Assembly (NCBI GenBank): GCA_947495165.1
Contig: CANLXM010000002.1
Location: 558,001-622,000 of the forward strand
Reading direction: 5' to 3'
Source of the DNA: an uncultured Cellulomonadaceae bacterium
GTDB lineage: Bacteria > Actinomycetota > Actinomycetes > Actinomycetales > Cellulomonadaceae
Length of the DNA stretch: 64,000 nucleotides
In this document: piece after piece, positions 31,142 to 39,079 of the stretch
Numbering within the stretch: position 1 is the stretch's first letter
Layout: each line of letters starts with the position of its first letter
Program-made: the position numbers and the translations under genes
The notes under the pieces: model-generated
What the model saw: only the letters and a program-made list of their open reading frames with translations
Database searches by the model: none
What the model was told of the DNA's origin: nothing

Positions 31142-32125
31142 ATGAGACCAGACGACGTGCTCACCGTCCGCGGGCTGCGCAAGCGCTACCGCGGACGCCG
31201 GGGCGTGCAGGCGAACGACGGCATCGACCTGACGGTCGCCGCCGGGCAGGTGGTGGGACTGCTCGGCCACAACGGGGCTGGCAAGACCACCCTCGTCAAC
31301 CAGGTGGTCGGGCTCGTGCTGCCCGACGCCGGCACGATCCGGCTCAACGGGATCGACGCCGTCGCCCAGCCGCACCTCGCGCGGGAGCGGACGTCCATCC
31401 AGGCCCAGGCGAACGTGCCCATCACCGGGCTGACGCCACGCCGGGCCATCGAGCTCGTGGGGCGGATCCGCGGCGGCGCCCCCGGTGCCGTGCGCCAGCG
31501 CGCGGGAGAGCTGATCGACGCGCTCGACCTGGGGCCCTGGGCCGACACCCCGGCCGAGAAGGTGTCCGGCGGTATCGCGCGCCTCACGGCCTTCGCGATG
31601 ACGGTCGTGCACCCCGGGCGGCTCGTCGTCCTCGACGAACCCACCAACGACGTCGACCCCGTCCGGCGCCGCCTGCTGTGGCAGCAGATCCGCGGGCTCG
31701 CCGACGACGGACGCGGCGTGCTCCTCGTGACGCACAACGTCCGCGAGGCGGAGCGCGTCGTCGACCGCCTGGCGATCCTGGACCACGGCGTCGTGCTGGC
31801 CGAGGACACACCGGCCGGCCTGACCGCACCGCTGCACGGCTCCCTGACCGTGGAGGTCGACCTGGCAACCGACGCGGCCTTCACCTGGCACCCGGCGGTG
31901 CGCGCCGGGACGAGCGCCCGGGGCCGCGCGAACGGGACCGTCCGCGCCGAGGACGCGTCCGACGTCGTCCGCTGGGCACAGAGCGAGGTCGAGAGCGGGC
32001 GGCTCGAGCGTTACGCGCTGACGCCCGCCTCGCTCGAGGACGTGTACGTCACCCTCGTGGGCGACGAGCAGCACGCCACGGCGGACGACGCCCTGCCGGC
32101 CACCGGAGCAGGTGAGGCCGCGTGA
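31142..32125 (+). CDS. ABC exporter ATP-binding protein (drug/antibiotic type)
   Basis: A 327-aa ATPase of the DrrA/CcmA-like group. Walker A GHNGAGKTT near residue 41, signature VSGGIARL, which departs from LSGGQ as is common in this group, Walker B LVVLDEPTNDVD, and H-loop VTHNVREAERV. The long C-terminal tail with YALTPASLEDVYVTLVG is typical of DrrA-like exporters. AGGAGGAG precedes the ATG. It overlaps the permease start by 4 bases. Regulated by the divergent TetR repressor; the substrate is unknown. Confidence 0.9.
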   Translation: MRPDDVLTVRGLRKRYRGRRGVQANDGIDLTVAAGQVVGLLGHNGAGKTTLVNQVVGLVLPDAGTIRLNGIDAVAQPHLARERTSIQAQANVPITGLTPRRAIELVGRIRGGAPGAVRQRAGELIDALDLGPWADTPAEKVSGGIARLTAFAMTVVHPGRLVVLDEPTNDVDPVRRRLLWQQIRGLADDGRGVLLVTHNVREAERVVDRLAILDHGVVLAEDTPAGLTAPLHGSLTVEVDLATDAAFTWHPAVRAGTSARGRANGTVRAEDASDVVRWAQSEVESGRLERYALTPASLEDVYVTLVGDEQHATADDALPATGAGEAA

Positions 32126-32856
32126 CCGCCGTCGGCCAGGTGCTGCTCCTCGCCCAGTGGCAGTTCCGCCGCCAGGCGACGTTCCTCCCGCTCATGGTCG
32201 TGGTGCAGGTGTTCATGGCCGTGGCCACCGTGATCGGCTACGGCCTGCTCGTGGGCGACCCTGACCCCGCCACCGCGCTGTTCCTCGCCACCGGCGCACC
32301 GACCGTCACGCTGATCACGATCGGCCTCGTCATCACGCCCCAGCTGCTCTCGCAGTCCCGCACCGAGGGCAGCCTCGACTGGATGCGGACGCTGCCCGTG
32401 CCGCGCGCTGCATTCCTCGCGAGCGACCTGCTCGTGTGGACCGTCCTGGCCCTGCCCGGGATGGTGCTCGGGGTCGTCGCCGGCGTGCTGCGCTTCGACA
32501 TCGACCTGTCCCCCGCGCCGTGGCTGGTCCCGGGTTCGCTGCTCGTCTCGCTCACGGCTGCGGCCGTGGGGTACGCGATGGCGTCGTTGCTCGCCCCGGC
32601 GCTCGCGTCCCTCATGACGCAGGCGCTCGTGTTCGTCGTCCTGCTGTTCTCGCCGGTCTCCTACCCGGCGGAGCGGATGCCCGCGTGGCTGCAGTCGACG
32701 CACGCGTGGCTGCCGATCGAGCCCATGGCGCAGCTCGTCCGCGCCGGCCTGGTGTCCGAGGAGTTCGCGCTGCCGACACGCTCGCTCGTCCTGCTGCTCG
32801 TGTGGTGCGCCGCGTCGGTGACCGGCGCGATCTGGGCGCTGCGGCGTCGGGCCTGA
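32122..32856 (+). CDS. ABC-2 type exporter permease
   Basis: A 244-aa membrane protein with six predicted helices, matching the ABC-2 fold. The segment GLVITPQLLSQSRTEGSLDWMRTLPVPRAAFL is the characteristic cytosolic loop, and LLFSPVSYPAERMPAWLQSTHAWLPIEPMAQLVRAGL is the hallmark between helices five and six. The GTG start is coupled to the ATPase by a GTGA overlap. The gene ends 36 bases before a hairpin shared with the convergent tRNA. Confidence 0.9.
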   Translation: MTAVGQVLLLAQWQFRRQATFLPLMVVVQVFMAVATVIGYGLLVGDPDPATALFLATGAPTVTLITIGLVITPQLLSQSRTEGSLDWMRTLPVPRAAFLASDLLVWTVLALPGMVLGVVAGVLRFDIDLSPAPWLVPGSLLVSLTAAAVGYAMASLLAPALASLMTQALVFVVLLFSPVSYPAERMPAWLQSTHAWLPIEPMAQLVRAGLVSEEFALPTRSLVLLLVWCAASVTGAIWALRRRA

Positions 32857-32892
32857 CGCTCGCGGCCCTCCGCGCGTCCCGCGAAAGGACGA

Positions 32893-32928
32893 AGGCCCCT
32901 CCACCAGGGCGAGCTGGCGAAGGGGCCT
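32893..32928. terminator. Bidirectional terminator-like hairpin
   Basis: AGGCCCCT (32893-32900) pairs with AGGGGCCT (32921-32928) across a 20-base loop. It sits between the ABC permease and the convergent tRNA-Thr and would serve both. No T-run is visible, as is common in high-GC actinobacteria. Confidence 0.55.
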
Positions 32929-32935
32929 CCGTTCG

Positions 32936-33008
32936 AGCCGCCTATCAGAATCGAACTGATGACCTTCTCATTACGAGTGAGACGCTCTACCGACTGAGCT
33001 AAGGCGGC
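32936..33008 (-). tRNA. tRNA-Thr (anticodon CGT)
   Basis: A 73-nt cloverleaf. Acceptor GCCGCCT pairs with AGGCGGC, discriminator T; D-arm GCTCAGTCGGTAGAGC; anticodon arm TCTCA-CTCGTAA-TGAGA giving CGT; T-arm ATCAG-TTCGATT-CTGAT. The 3' CCA is not encoded. It reads ACG, a frequent Thr codon in this GC-rich DNA. It stands alone, convergent with the ABC exporter. Confidence 0.97.
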
Positions 33009-33087
33009 TGGTATCGCCGGGCAGAGCCTGACGAGCCGCGCCTACTCTACCCAGCGATCGGCCCGGTTCCAAACCGAGCGCGCGACC

Positions 33088-34695
33088 TCAGCACTGCAGC
33101 CCGTCCTGGGGCACCGTGCCCTCGAGCAGGTACTGGTCGACGGCGTCGGTGATGCACTCGTTGGAGCGGCCGTAGGCGGTGTGCCCCTCGCCCTCCCACG
33201 TCACCAGGACCGCGGACTCGAGGGTCTTCGCGAGCGCCTGCGACCACTCGTAGGGCGTCGCGGGGTCGTTGGTCGTGCCGATCACGACGATCGGCGCCGC
33301 ACCCGGCGCGGAGATGTCGTAGGTGACCTCGGCGGCGGGGACGGGCCAGTTCTTGCACAGCAGCGCGCCGTACCCGAACGACTCACCCAGCGTCGGAGCG
33401 GCCTCGCGGATCTTCTCGGCCTCCGCGGCCATGTGCGCCGGGTCGACGTTGCCCCGACCGTCGACGCAGCCGATCGCCCGGAAGGCCTCGCTCGAGTTCG
33501 ACGCGAAGGTCCCGTCGGCCTGCCGGTCGTTGTAGAGGTCGGCGAGGTACAGCAGGTACGTGCCGTCCCTGTCGCCGATCGCCGTGGCGAGCGCGTCCGT
33601 GAGCATCGGCCAGCTGGAGTCGTTGTACAGGGTCACCGCGATGCCGTAGAAGGCCAGCGTCTGGGTGAGCTCGCGCCCCGAGTCGGTGGGCAGCGGGTTC
33701 TCGTACGCGGCGTCGACGAGCGCCTTGATCTGCGCCAGGCCGTCGTCGACCGAGCCGGACAGGGGGCAGCCGTCCTCGTTCTCCTGGCAGTCCGTCACGT
33801 ACGCGCGCAGCGCCCGCTCGAAGCCCTGAGCCTGCTGCAGGCTGGACTCGTCGGCATCGAGCGTGATGTCCACGGCGCCGTCGAGCACGAGCCGCCCGAC
33901 GCGGTCCGGGAACTGGCCCGCGTACGCGGCCCCGAGCTGGGTGCCGTAGGAGTAGCCGAGGTAGTTCAGCTTCTCGTCCCCGACGAGCGCGCGGATCAGG
34001 TCCATGTCCTTCGCGGCGCTCTGGGTGTCGACGTGGCCCAGGAGCTCGCCCGTCTTCTCGAGGCAGGCCTCGCCGTACGCGGTCGCGTCGGCCTCGAGCT
34101 CGGCGAGGCCCTCGGGCGAGGAGTAGTCGTAGTCCTTGGACAGCGCCGCGTCCTTGGCGGCGTCGTCCAGGCACGCCACGCCGTCCGACGCCGCGACACC
34201 CCGGGGATCGAAGCCGACGACGTGGAACTGCTCACGGACCTCCGGGCTGATCAGGCTCACGCCGTAGTCGAGGAAGTCGATGCCCGAGCTGCCGGGACCG
34301 CCCGGGTTGATCAGGAGCGAGCCCTGCGCCTCCCCCTCGGCGACCGCGCGCTCGAGCGCGAGCCGCGTGCTGCCCGCCCCGGCGTCGGCCCAGTCGAGCG
34401 GCGCCTCGACTGTCGCGCACTCCCGGTCGCCGCAGGCCTGCCAGGCGATCTGCTGGGAGTAGAACGGGACCAGGGCCTCGTCGATCCCGTCGGGCACCAG
34501 CGGCCCCGGGTTCGGCGTCCCCGGCTCGGTGGTGCCCGACGTCGGGGCATCCGTCCCCGTGCGGGTCACCACGGGGGTGTCGTCACCGCTGCACCCCGCG
34601 AGCAGCACGAGGGCGAGGCCGACGGCGGACGCGCGCGCCGCCCCCCGCCCGGGTCGACGGGAGAGGGACACGGAGGACGACCGGCGGATCAGCAC
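33088..34695 (-). CDS. TAP-like alpha/beta hydrolase lipoprotein (tripeptidyl aminopeptidase type)
   Basis: A 535-aa exported lipoprotein: basic N-terminus, lipobox LLAGC near residue 35, then a Thr/Pro linker. LLINPGGPGSSGIDFL and VVGFDPRGVAAS are the family's oxyanion blocks, YLGYSYGTQLG holds the nucleophile Ser, TTNDPATPY the Asp and EGHTAYGRSNEC the His. The C-terminal TAP-like domain has paired cysteines. Streptomyces homologues remove N-terminal tripeptides from secreted proteins. The GTG start has no ribosome site but TACCTT lies 6 bases upstream, suggesting a leaderless mRNA. Confidence 0.9.
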   Translation of the reverse strand: MLIRRSSSVSLSRRPGRGAARASAVGLALVLLAGCSGDDTPVVTRTGTDAPTSGTTEPGTPNPGPLVPDGIDEALVPFYSQQIAWQACGDRECATVEAPLDWADAGAGSTRLALERAVAEGEAQGSLLINPGGPGSSGIDFLDYGVSLISPEVREQFHVVGFDPRGVAASDGVACLDDAAKDAALSKDYDYSSPEGLAELEADATAYGEACLEKTGELLGHVDTQSAAKDMDLIRALVGDEKLNYLGYSYGTQLGAAYAGQFPDRVGRLVLDGAVDITLDADESSLQQAQGFERALRAYVTDCQENEDGCPLSGSVDDGLAQIKALVDAAYENPLPTDSGRELTQTLAFYGIAVTLYNDSSWPMLTDALATAIGDRDGTYLLYLADLYNDRQADGTFASNSSEAFRAIGCVDGRGNVDPAHMAAEAEKIREAAPTLGESFGYGALLCKNWPVPAAEVTYDISAPGAAPIVVIGTTNDPATPYEWSQALAKTLESAVLVTWEGEGHTAYGRSNECITDAVDQYLLEGTVPQDGLQC

Positions 34696-34728
34696 GGACT
34701 AAAGGTATCCAATGGCGCGCGCAGCGGC

Positions 34729-36108
34729 TCAGTCGTCCGGGCCGTCGAGCGCGTCGATCGACAGCAGGAGCCGGGTGGCGGTCACGGCGGCCACCACGAC
34801 GACGATCCCCCCGACCACGAACGGCAGGCTGAGGTCGATGCGGGCGACCCAGCCGCCGAGCACGGCCGCGAGCGGGAACGTGCCCCAGTTCAGGGTGCGT
34901 GTCAGCCCCGTGACGCGCCCCAGCAGGTGCCCGGGCACCAGGCTCTGCCGCAGCGCGCCCCACGGCACGTTCCAGACCGCGACGCCGAACGCCCCCAGCG
35001 CATAGCTCGCGACCGCGAGGTACAGGTTGTCGGTCAGGCCGGTGCCCAGGATGCCCATGCCGCCGACCACCGTCGCGACGAGCATGACCGTGCCGCGGCC
35101 GAACCGCTCGACGAGCCGGCCGGCGACGATCGCCCCGACCAGCGCGCCCAGACCGATGCCGGCCGTGAGGAACCCGATCGCCGCGACGGGGACGGCGAAG
35201 TCCTCGAGGAAGAGCAGGATCGAGCTGGCCTGTGCGAACGTCAGGGACGCGCCCACGACGGTCGTGAGCACGAGCACGGCGCGCAGCAGGCGGTGGTGCC
35301 ACAGGAACCGGACGGCCTCGGCGACGTCCTGGCGCGCCGTCGTCGTCGCGGCGAGCGACGTCGTCGGACCCGGCTCGGCAGCGTCCGTCGCGGCGCGGGA
35401 CACCCGCCCGGCTGCCACGGGCAGCGTGAGCACGAGCAGGGCGGCGACGGCGAAGCCGGCGGCGGTCGACCACAGCGGCAGCACGACCGCGACGGCGAAC
35501 AGCACGCCGGCGACCGGGGTCGCGAGGAAGTTCTGCACGACGATGTCGCTCGCCTGCATGCGGGCGTTCGCGCGGTCGAGCCCGCGCTTCGGCACGAGGC
35601 TCGGCACGAGCGCCGTCGTCGCGTTGTCGTACACGGTCTCACCCAGGCCGAACACGAGGATCGCCGCGTAGAGGACGCCGATGCTCATGACGTCGGCCGC
35701 GATCGCTCCGCAGATCCCGACGGCCGCCAGGACCCGGAGCGCGTTGGCGACGGCCATCGCCCGGCGCCGGTCCACCCGGTCGACGACGACACCCGACGCG
35801 AGCCCGAACACCAGCCAGGGCAGGTAGGCCAGGGCTGCGATCCCGGAGATCAGCAGCGGGTCGGTCGTGAGCGTGGTGGCGAGGAGCGGGATCGCCGTCC
35901 GGCCGAGGCCGTCGGCGAGGTTGCTCGCCACGGAGGCCGCCCAGAGGCGGTTGAAGTCTCGGCCGAGACCGTGGACTGGGCGCGGGGCGTCGGCGGGTGC
36001 GGCTGCCGCGCCGTCGGGCGCGACGTCGTCGGGCAGTACCGGCCCTGGTGCAGGCACCGCAAGGGGTGACGCGAGCGGCGACGTCGGCGCGCCCGGTTCT
36101 GTACTCAC
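34729..36108 (-). CDS. MFS transporter (EntS-like, MFS_3)
   Basis: A 459-aa membrane protein. After a Pro/Ala-rich N-terminal tail of about 45 residues come 12 helices in two bundles. DFNRLWAASVASNLADGLGRTAIPLL is the family's first helix, and GVVVDRVDRRRAMAVAN is the loop 2-3 motif. The closest general group exports siderophores or drugs. The GTG at 36108 overlaps the stop of a 48-aa ORF (GTGA), which itself overlaps an ArsR-like gene. So this is the third gene of an operon and probably confers regulated efflux. Confidence 0.85.
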   Translation of the reverse strand: MSTEPGAPTSPLASPLAVPAPGPVLPDDVAPDGAAAAPADAPRPVHGLGRDFNRLWAASVASNLADGLGRTAIPLLATTLTTDPLLISGIAALAYLPWLVFGLASGVVVDRVDRRRAMAVANALRVLAAVGICGAIAADVMSIGVLYAAILVFGLGETVYDNATTALVPSLVPKRGLDRANARMQASDIVVQNFLATPVAGVLFAVAVVLPLWSTAAGFAVAALLVLTLPVAAGRVSRAATDAAEPGPTTSLAATTTARQDVAEAVRFLWHHRLLRAVLVLTTVVGASLTFAQASSILLFLEDFAVPVAAIGFLTAGIGLGALVGAIVAGRLVERFGRGTVMLVATVVGGMGILGTGLTDNLYLAVASYALGAFGVAVWNVPWGALRQSLVPGHLLGRVTGLTRTLNWGTFPLAAVLGGWVARIDLSLPFVVGGIVVVVAAVTATRLLLSIDALDGPDD

Positions 36109-36251
36109 CTGCGCCCGCTCGCGGGGGTGTGGAACGGCGTGCCGCCCAGCAAGGGCCGGCCCAGGGCGTCGGGCGTCGCCCACGGGTGGGCGCGGGACAC
36201 GAGCTCGTGCGCCATGTCGGACTGCACGCGGCGGTGGCGGTGGATCTTCAT
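36105..36251 (-). CDS. 48-aa small protein between regulator and MFS exporter
   Basis: Short but well-supported ORF. The ATG at 36251 overlaps the regulator stop (ATGA), its TGA overlaps the MFS start (GTGA), and GGAGGAG stands 7-8 bases before its ATG, a stronger ribosome site than those of its neighbours. The product begins MKIHRHRRVQSDMAHEL and is basic with many His and Arg in the first 8 residues, then PWATPDALGRPLLGG. There is no membrane helix or signal peptide. Function unknown: it could be a small effector or modulator of the exporter, or mainly serve to couple translation. Confidence 0.72.
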   Translation of the reverse strand: MKIHRHRRVQSDMAHELVSRAHPWATPDALGRPLLGGTPFHTPASGRR

Positions 36252-36964
36252 GGCAGGTCTCCTCCAGGCGTGACGTCCCCGTCGGCGACGGGGAACGCGT
36301 AGTACTGGACCTGGTAGGGACGACCGCCAGGTTCGGTGTGGTGCCGCCCGTACTTCTCGGCGTACTCGTCGATGAGGGCCGAGTACCGCTCATTGAGCTC
36401 GGCGGCCTGCTCGGGTGTGAGGTTGAGCGACGCGGAGAGGAGCGACGACGCCTGCTGCCACTCGGGAGCAAGATCGTCCGCGCGCGCCAGGAATGCGTGG
36501 ATCCGCTGCATGCGGAGGGTCAGCCACTCGGACATCACGATGCGGGTGGCCTCCTTGCCCGCCGGAGTCTCCATGAGCTCAGCAGCACCGATGTCGAGCC
36601 CTGACGACATCTCCCACCACCGCTCACGAGCAGTCCCGCGGGTCGGGTCCTCCCGGACGAAGTCGTGCTTGGCCAGCTGGCGCAGGTGATAGCTGGTGGC
36701 ACCGCTGGACTCCCCGAGCCGCTCGGCCAGACCGCTCGCCGTGTGCGCGCCGTAGGTGGTCAGCGCGTCGATGATCTGCACCCGCAGCGGGTGGGCGAGG
36801 GCTCGGAGCGAGGCGAGGTCGACCTTGCGGTGGGGCTCGCGGTGGCGGGTCTCGCCCTGGTGGGCCCCGCCGGCTGCGGACCCGCCGGCTGCGGAACCTC
36901 CCGTTGAGGCCCCGCCGGCTGAGGGCCCTCCCTGGCTGCTGGTTGCAGCTGCTTCTGCGTTCAT
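36248..36964 (-). CDS. ArsR-like winged-helix transcriptional regulator
   Basis: A 238-aa protein. A Gly/Ala/Ser-rich N-terminal tail precedes the winged helix: RALAHPLRVQIIDALTTYG, ASGLAERLGESSGATSYHLRQLAKHDFVRE. The C-terminal half (about residues 120-238) is a helical domain seen in HTH_20/ArsR-type regulators paired with MFS pumps. No metal-binding Cys cluster is visible. The ATG at 36964 was preferred over a TTG at 36985 because a TTGCAA/TACGTT promoter places transcription at the ATG itself. A nested inverted repeat overlaps that promoter, implying autoregulation of the operon. Confidence 0.85.
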   Translation of the reverse strand: MNAEAAATSSQGGPSAGGASTGGSAAGGSAAGGAHQGETRHREPHRKVDLASLRALAHPLRVQIIDALTTYGAHTASGLAERLGESSGATSYHLRQLAKHDFVREDPTRGTARERWWEMSSGLDIGAAELMETPAGKEATRIVMSEWLTLRMQRIHAFLARADDLAPEWQQASSLLSASLNLTPEQAAELNERYSALIDEYAEKYGRHHTEPGGRPYQVQYYAFPVADGDVTPGGDLP

Positions 36965-36970
36965 GATGCA

Positions 36971-36999
36971 AACGTATCTCTGCAAAGGACTCTTTGCAA
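36971..36999 (-). promoter_or_regulatory. Leaderless promoter of the arsR-smORF-MFS operon
   Basis: -35 TTGCAA (36994-36999), 17-bp spacer, -10 TACGTT (36971-36976), then exactly 6 bases to the ATG at 36964. No ribosome site is present, so the mRNA probably begins at the start codon. Confidence 0.6.
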
Positions 37000-37012
37000 G
37001 AGTTCCTTTGCA
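36981..37012. promoter_or_regulatory. Nested inverted-repeat operator of the ArsR-like regulator
   Basis: TGCAAAGGA (36981-36989) and TCCTTTGCA (37004-37012) are perfect 9-bp arms. Between them CTCTT-TGC-AAGAG (36990-37002) is a second dyad. The structure covers the -35 and spacer, so dimer or tetramer binding would shut the promoter. Confidence 0.65.
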
Positions 37013-37026
37013 CCTGTGCCGCCCTC

Positions 37027-37073
37027 AGCCAGCACACTCCAGCCCGGCCGGACCGGTCGGGACTGTGCTGGCT
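37027..37073. repeat. Hairpin repeat copy 4
   Basis: AGCCAGCACACTCC (37027-37040) pairs with GGACTGTGCTGGCT (37060-37073) with one mismatch. First of three copies packed between the holB stop and the arsR promoter. Confidence 0.75.
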
Positions 37074-37092
37074 GGCGGCTGGCGAATCCGAA

Positions 37093-37139
37093 CCTGGGAG
37101 CGCTTCTGCACGCGCCTGCCGTGCAGAAGTGCTCCCAGG
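37093..37139. repeat. Hairpin repeat copy 5 (20-bp arms, 7-nt loop)
   Basis: Arms 37093-37112 and 37120-37139, complementary apart from one G-U-type position. The sequence CTGGGAGCGCTTCTGCACG is nearly the same as copy 1 at 21752, with the same loop length, though the two are 15 kb apart. Confidence 0.88.
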
Positions 37140-37156
37140 CGCGGCGATCCCGGAGA

Positions 37157-37197
37157 GAGCACAGTTCTGGCCGGGCTCCCCGGACGGGACTGTGCTC
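37157..37197. repeat. Hairpin repeat copy 6, downstream of holB
   Basis: GAGCACAGT (37157-37165) pairs with ACTGTGCTC (37189-37197). The inner CCGGG/CCCGG strengthens the stem. It lies 24 bases past the holB stop and is the likely terminator of tmk-holB. Confidence 0.8.
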
Positions 37198-37221
37198 GGT
37201 GCGGCTGGGCCGCAGACGAAG

Positions 37222-38364
37222 TCAGCCCTGGGGGCGCAGGGCGATCGCCATCGCCTCGACCGCCAGGAGCGGCGCGACGTTGCCCTCGAGCCGCGTGCGG
37301 GCCTCGCCGATCGCGTCCATGCGCCGCAGCGTCTGCTCCGCGGTCGTCTCCTCGGCGAGGGACGCCACGAGCTCGGCGGCACCGCCGTTGACCGGGTCCA
37401 CGTCCGAGCCGAGCTGGACGACGAGGACGTCGCGGTACAGCGACAGCAGGTCCACCATCATCCGGTCGAGGCCGTCGCGCTCGGCCCGCCGCGCCCGACG
37501 CTTCTGGTCCTCCTCGAGCTGGCGGACCTGCGCGCGCAGGTTGGGCGGCACCGTCTGCCCGTCCTCGACCCCGAGCCCGCGCAGCAGCTCCGCCTTCTCC
37601 GCAGCGTTGCGCTCGTCGGTGGACGACGCCGACTCCGCCTGCGCGAGCTCGAGCAGCTCCCCCGCCGCCAGCACCGCGTCCGGGACCGAACGGATGCTCC
37701 CCGCGACGCGCAGCACCCGGCTGCGGCGGTCTCGCGCCCCCGCATCCCGGGCCAGACGCCGCGCGAGACCGATGTGGCTCTGCGCCGCGTGCGCGGCCGT
37801 CAGGGCAACCTCGCGGTCGATCCCGTCCCGGCGCGCGAGGAGGTCCGCGACCGCGTCCACCGGGGGGACCCGCAGCGCGACCTTGCGGCAGCGCGAGCGG
37901 ATGGTCACGACGACGTCCTGCGGGCTCGGGGCGCACAGCACCCAGACCGTGCGCGGCGGCGGCTCCTCGATCGCCTTGAGCAGCACGTTCGAGGTGCGCT
38001 CCACCATGCGGTCCGCGTCCTCGATGATGATCACGCGCCGCCGCCCCTGCGACGGCGCCCGCTGCGCGACCCCGATGAGGTCGCGCACGTCGTCGATCGC
38101 GATGACGACCTTGTCCGTCGCCACGACGGTGACGTCGGGGTGCGTCCCGGCGAGCACCGACCGCACAGCCTGCGCGTCCGCCGCCGCGTCCTCGCCCCGG
38201 CACTGCAGCGCAGCCGCGAACGCCTGCGCCGCGTTGGTGCGACCCGACCCGGGCGGCCCCGTGATCAGCCAGGCGTGCGTCATGGCGTGGTCGTTCGCCG
38301 CGGCGCCCCGGAGCACCTCGACCGCGGACTCCTGCCCGACGACGTCGGTCCAGACGTCGCTCAT
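37222..38364 (-). CDS. holB: DNA polymerase III subunit delta'
   Basis: A 380-aa clamp-loader subunit. AAA+ motifs: GPPGSGRTNAAQAFA (a degenerate P-loop, with R in place of the usual K), VIIIEDADRM, LLKAIEEPPPRTVWVL and the sensor-1 region SRCRKVALRVPP. The long C-terminal helical part is typical of actinobacterial delta'. The absence of the Walker lysine fits the known non-hydrolysing role of delta'. The ATG overlaps the tmk stop (ATGA), a conserved tmk-holB arrangement. Confidence 0.92.
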   Translation of the reverse strand: MSDVWTDVVGQESAVEVLRGAAANDHAMTHAWLITGPPGSGRTNAAQAFAAALQCRGEDAAADAQAVRSVLAGTHPDVTVVATDKVVIAIDDVRDLIGVAQRAPSQGRRRVIIIEDADRMVERTSNVLLKAIEEPPPRTVWVLCAPSPQDVVVTIRSRCRKVALRVPPVDAVADLLARRDGIDREVALTAAHAAQSHIGLARRLARDAGARDRRSRVLRVAGSIRSVPDAVLAAGELLELAQAESASSTDERNAAEKAELLRGLGVEDGQTVPPNLRAQVRQLEEDQKRRARRAERDGLDRMMVDLLSLYRDVLVVQLGSDVDPVNGGAAELVASLAEETTAEQTLRRMDAIGEARTRLEGNVAPLLAVEAMAIALRPQG

Positions 38365-39041
38365 GCGCCCGGGTCCACGACGGCGATCGACGTGGGGACG
38401 TCCAGGCGGAGCCGCTCCGCGACGGCCGCGACGACCTTGGCGTGGACCTCCTCGACCGATCCCGCGGCGTCGACGACGACGATCCGGTCCGGGTGCGCTG
38501 CCGCGCGCCCGAGGTACGCCCGCCGCGTCCGGGCGTGGAACTCCGCGCCCGCGCTCTCGAGCCGGTCCAGGCTCCGCCCCACGCGGCCGACGCCGACGAC
38601 CGGGTCGAGGTCCAGCAGGATCGTCACGTGCGGCAGCAGACCCTGGGTGGCCCACAGGGAGAGGCCCTCGACGTCGTCGGCCGAGAGGTCGCGACCCCCG
38701 CCCTGGTAGGCGACCGACGAGTCGAGGTAGCGGTCCGTGATCATGACCGCCCCACGCTCGAGGGCGGGGCGGATCACCGTCGAGGCGTGGTGGGCGCGGT
38801 CCGCGGCGTACAGCAGCGCCTCCGTGCGCGGGGACATGTCCTCCCCGTGCAGGACCAGCTGGCGCAGCGTCTGGCCCATGGCTGTGCCCCCGGGCTCGTG
38901 GCCGACGACGACCTCGTGGCCGGCGCGCGTGAACCAGTCCGCGAGGAGGCTGATCTGCGTCGACTTGCCGGCGCCGTCGCCGCCCTCGAAGGACACGAAG
39001 ATGCCGGAGGAGGACGCGCGCGGCGTCGTCGAGAAGGTCAC
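38361..39041 (-). CDS. tmk: Thymidylate kinase
   Basis: A 226-aa enzyme phosphorylating dTMP to dTDP. P-loop FEGGDGAGKST, then EPGGTAMGQTLR (dTMP/DR-like loop), DRYLDSSVAYQGGGR, and the LID region VGRSLDRLESAGAEFHARTRRAY. All essential motifs are present. The start is a GTG after AGGGTGG. It forms an operon with holB, so dTTP supply and replication machinery are co-expressed. Confidence 0.95.
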   Translation of the reverse strand: MTFSTTPRASSSGIFVSFEGGDGAGKSTQISLLADWFTRAGHEVVVGHEPGGTAMGQTLRQLVLHGEDMSPRTEALLYAADRAHHASTVIRPALERGAVMITDRYLDSSVAYQGGGRDLSADDVEGLSLWATQGLLPHVTILLDLDPVVGVGRVGRSLDRLESAGAEFHARTRRAYLGRAAAHPDRIVVVDAAGSVEEVHAKVVAAVAERLRLDVPTSIAVVDPGA

Positions 39042-39079
39042 GCGCCCACCCTAACGGCGGGCGCCCACACGCCGGGCCG

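Noticed and set aside
30207..32856. TetR/ABC region as a biosynthetic gene cluster
   Set aside because: Only regulator, ATPase and permease are present; there are no biosynthetic enzymes on either side.
32936..33008. tRNA-Thr as an integration site for a mobile element
   Set aside because: No integrase, no direct repeat of the tRNA 3' end and no change in gene style were seen on either side.
37222..38364. Loss of the Walker lysine in holB as a damaged gene
   Set aside because: The delta' subunit normally does not hydrolyse ATP, and the rest of the protein is intact, so this is expected divergence.
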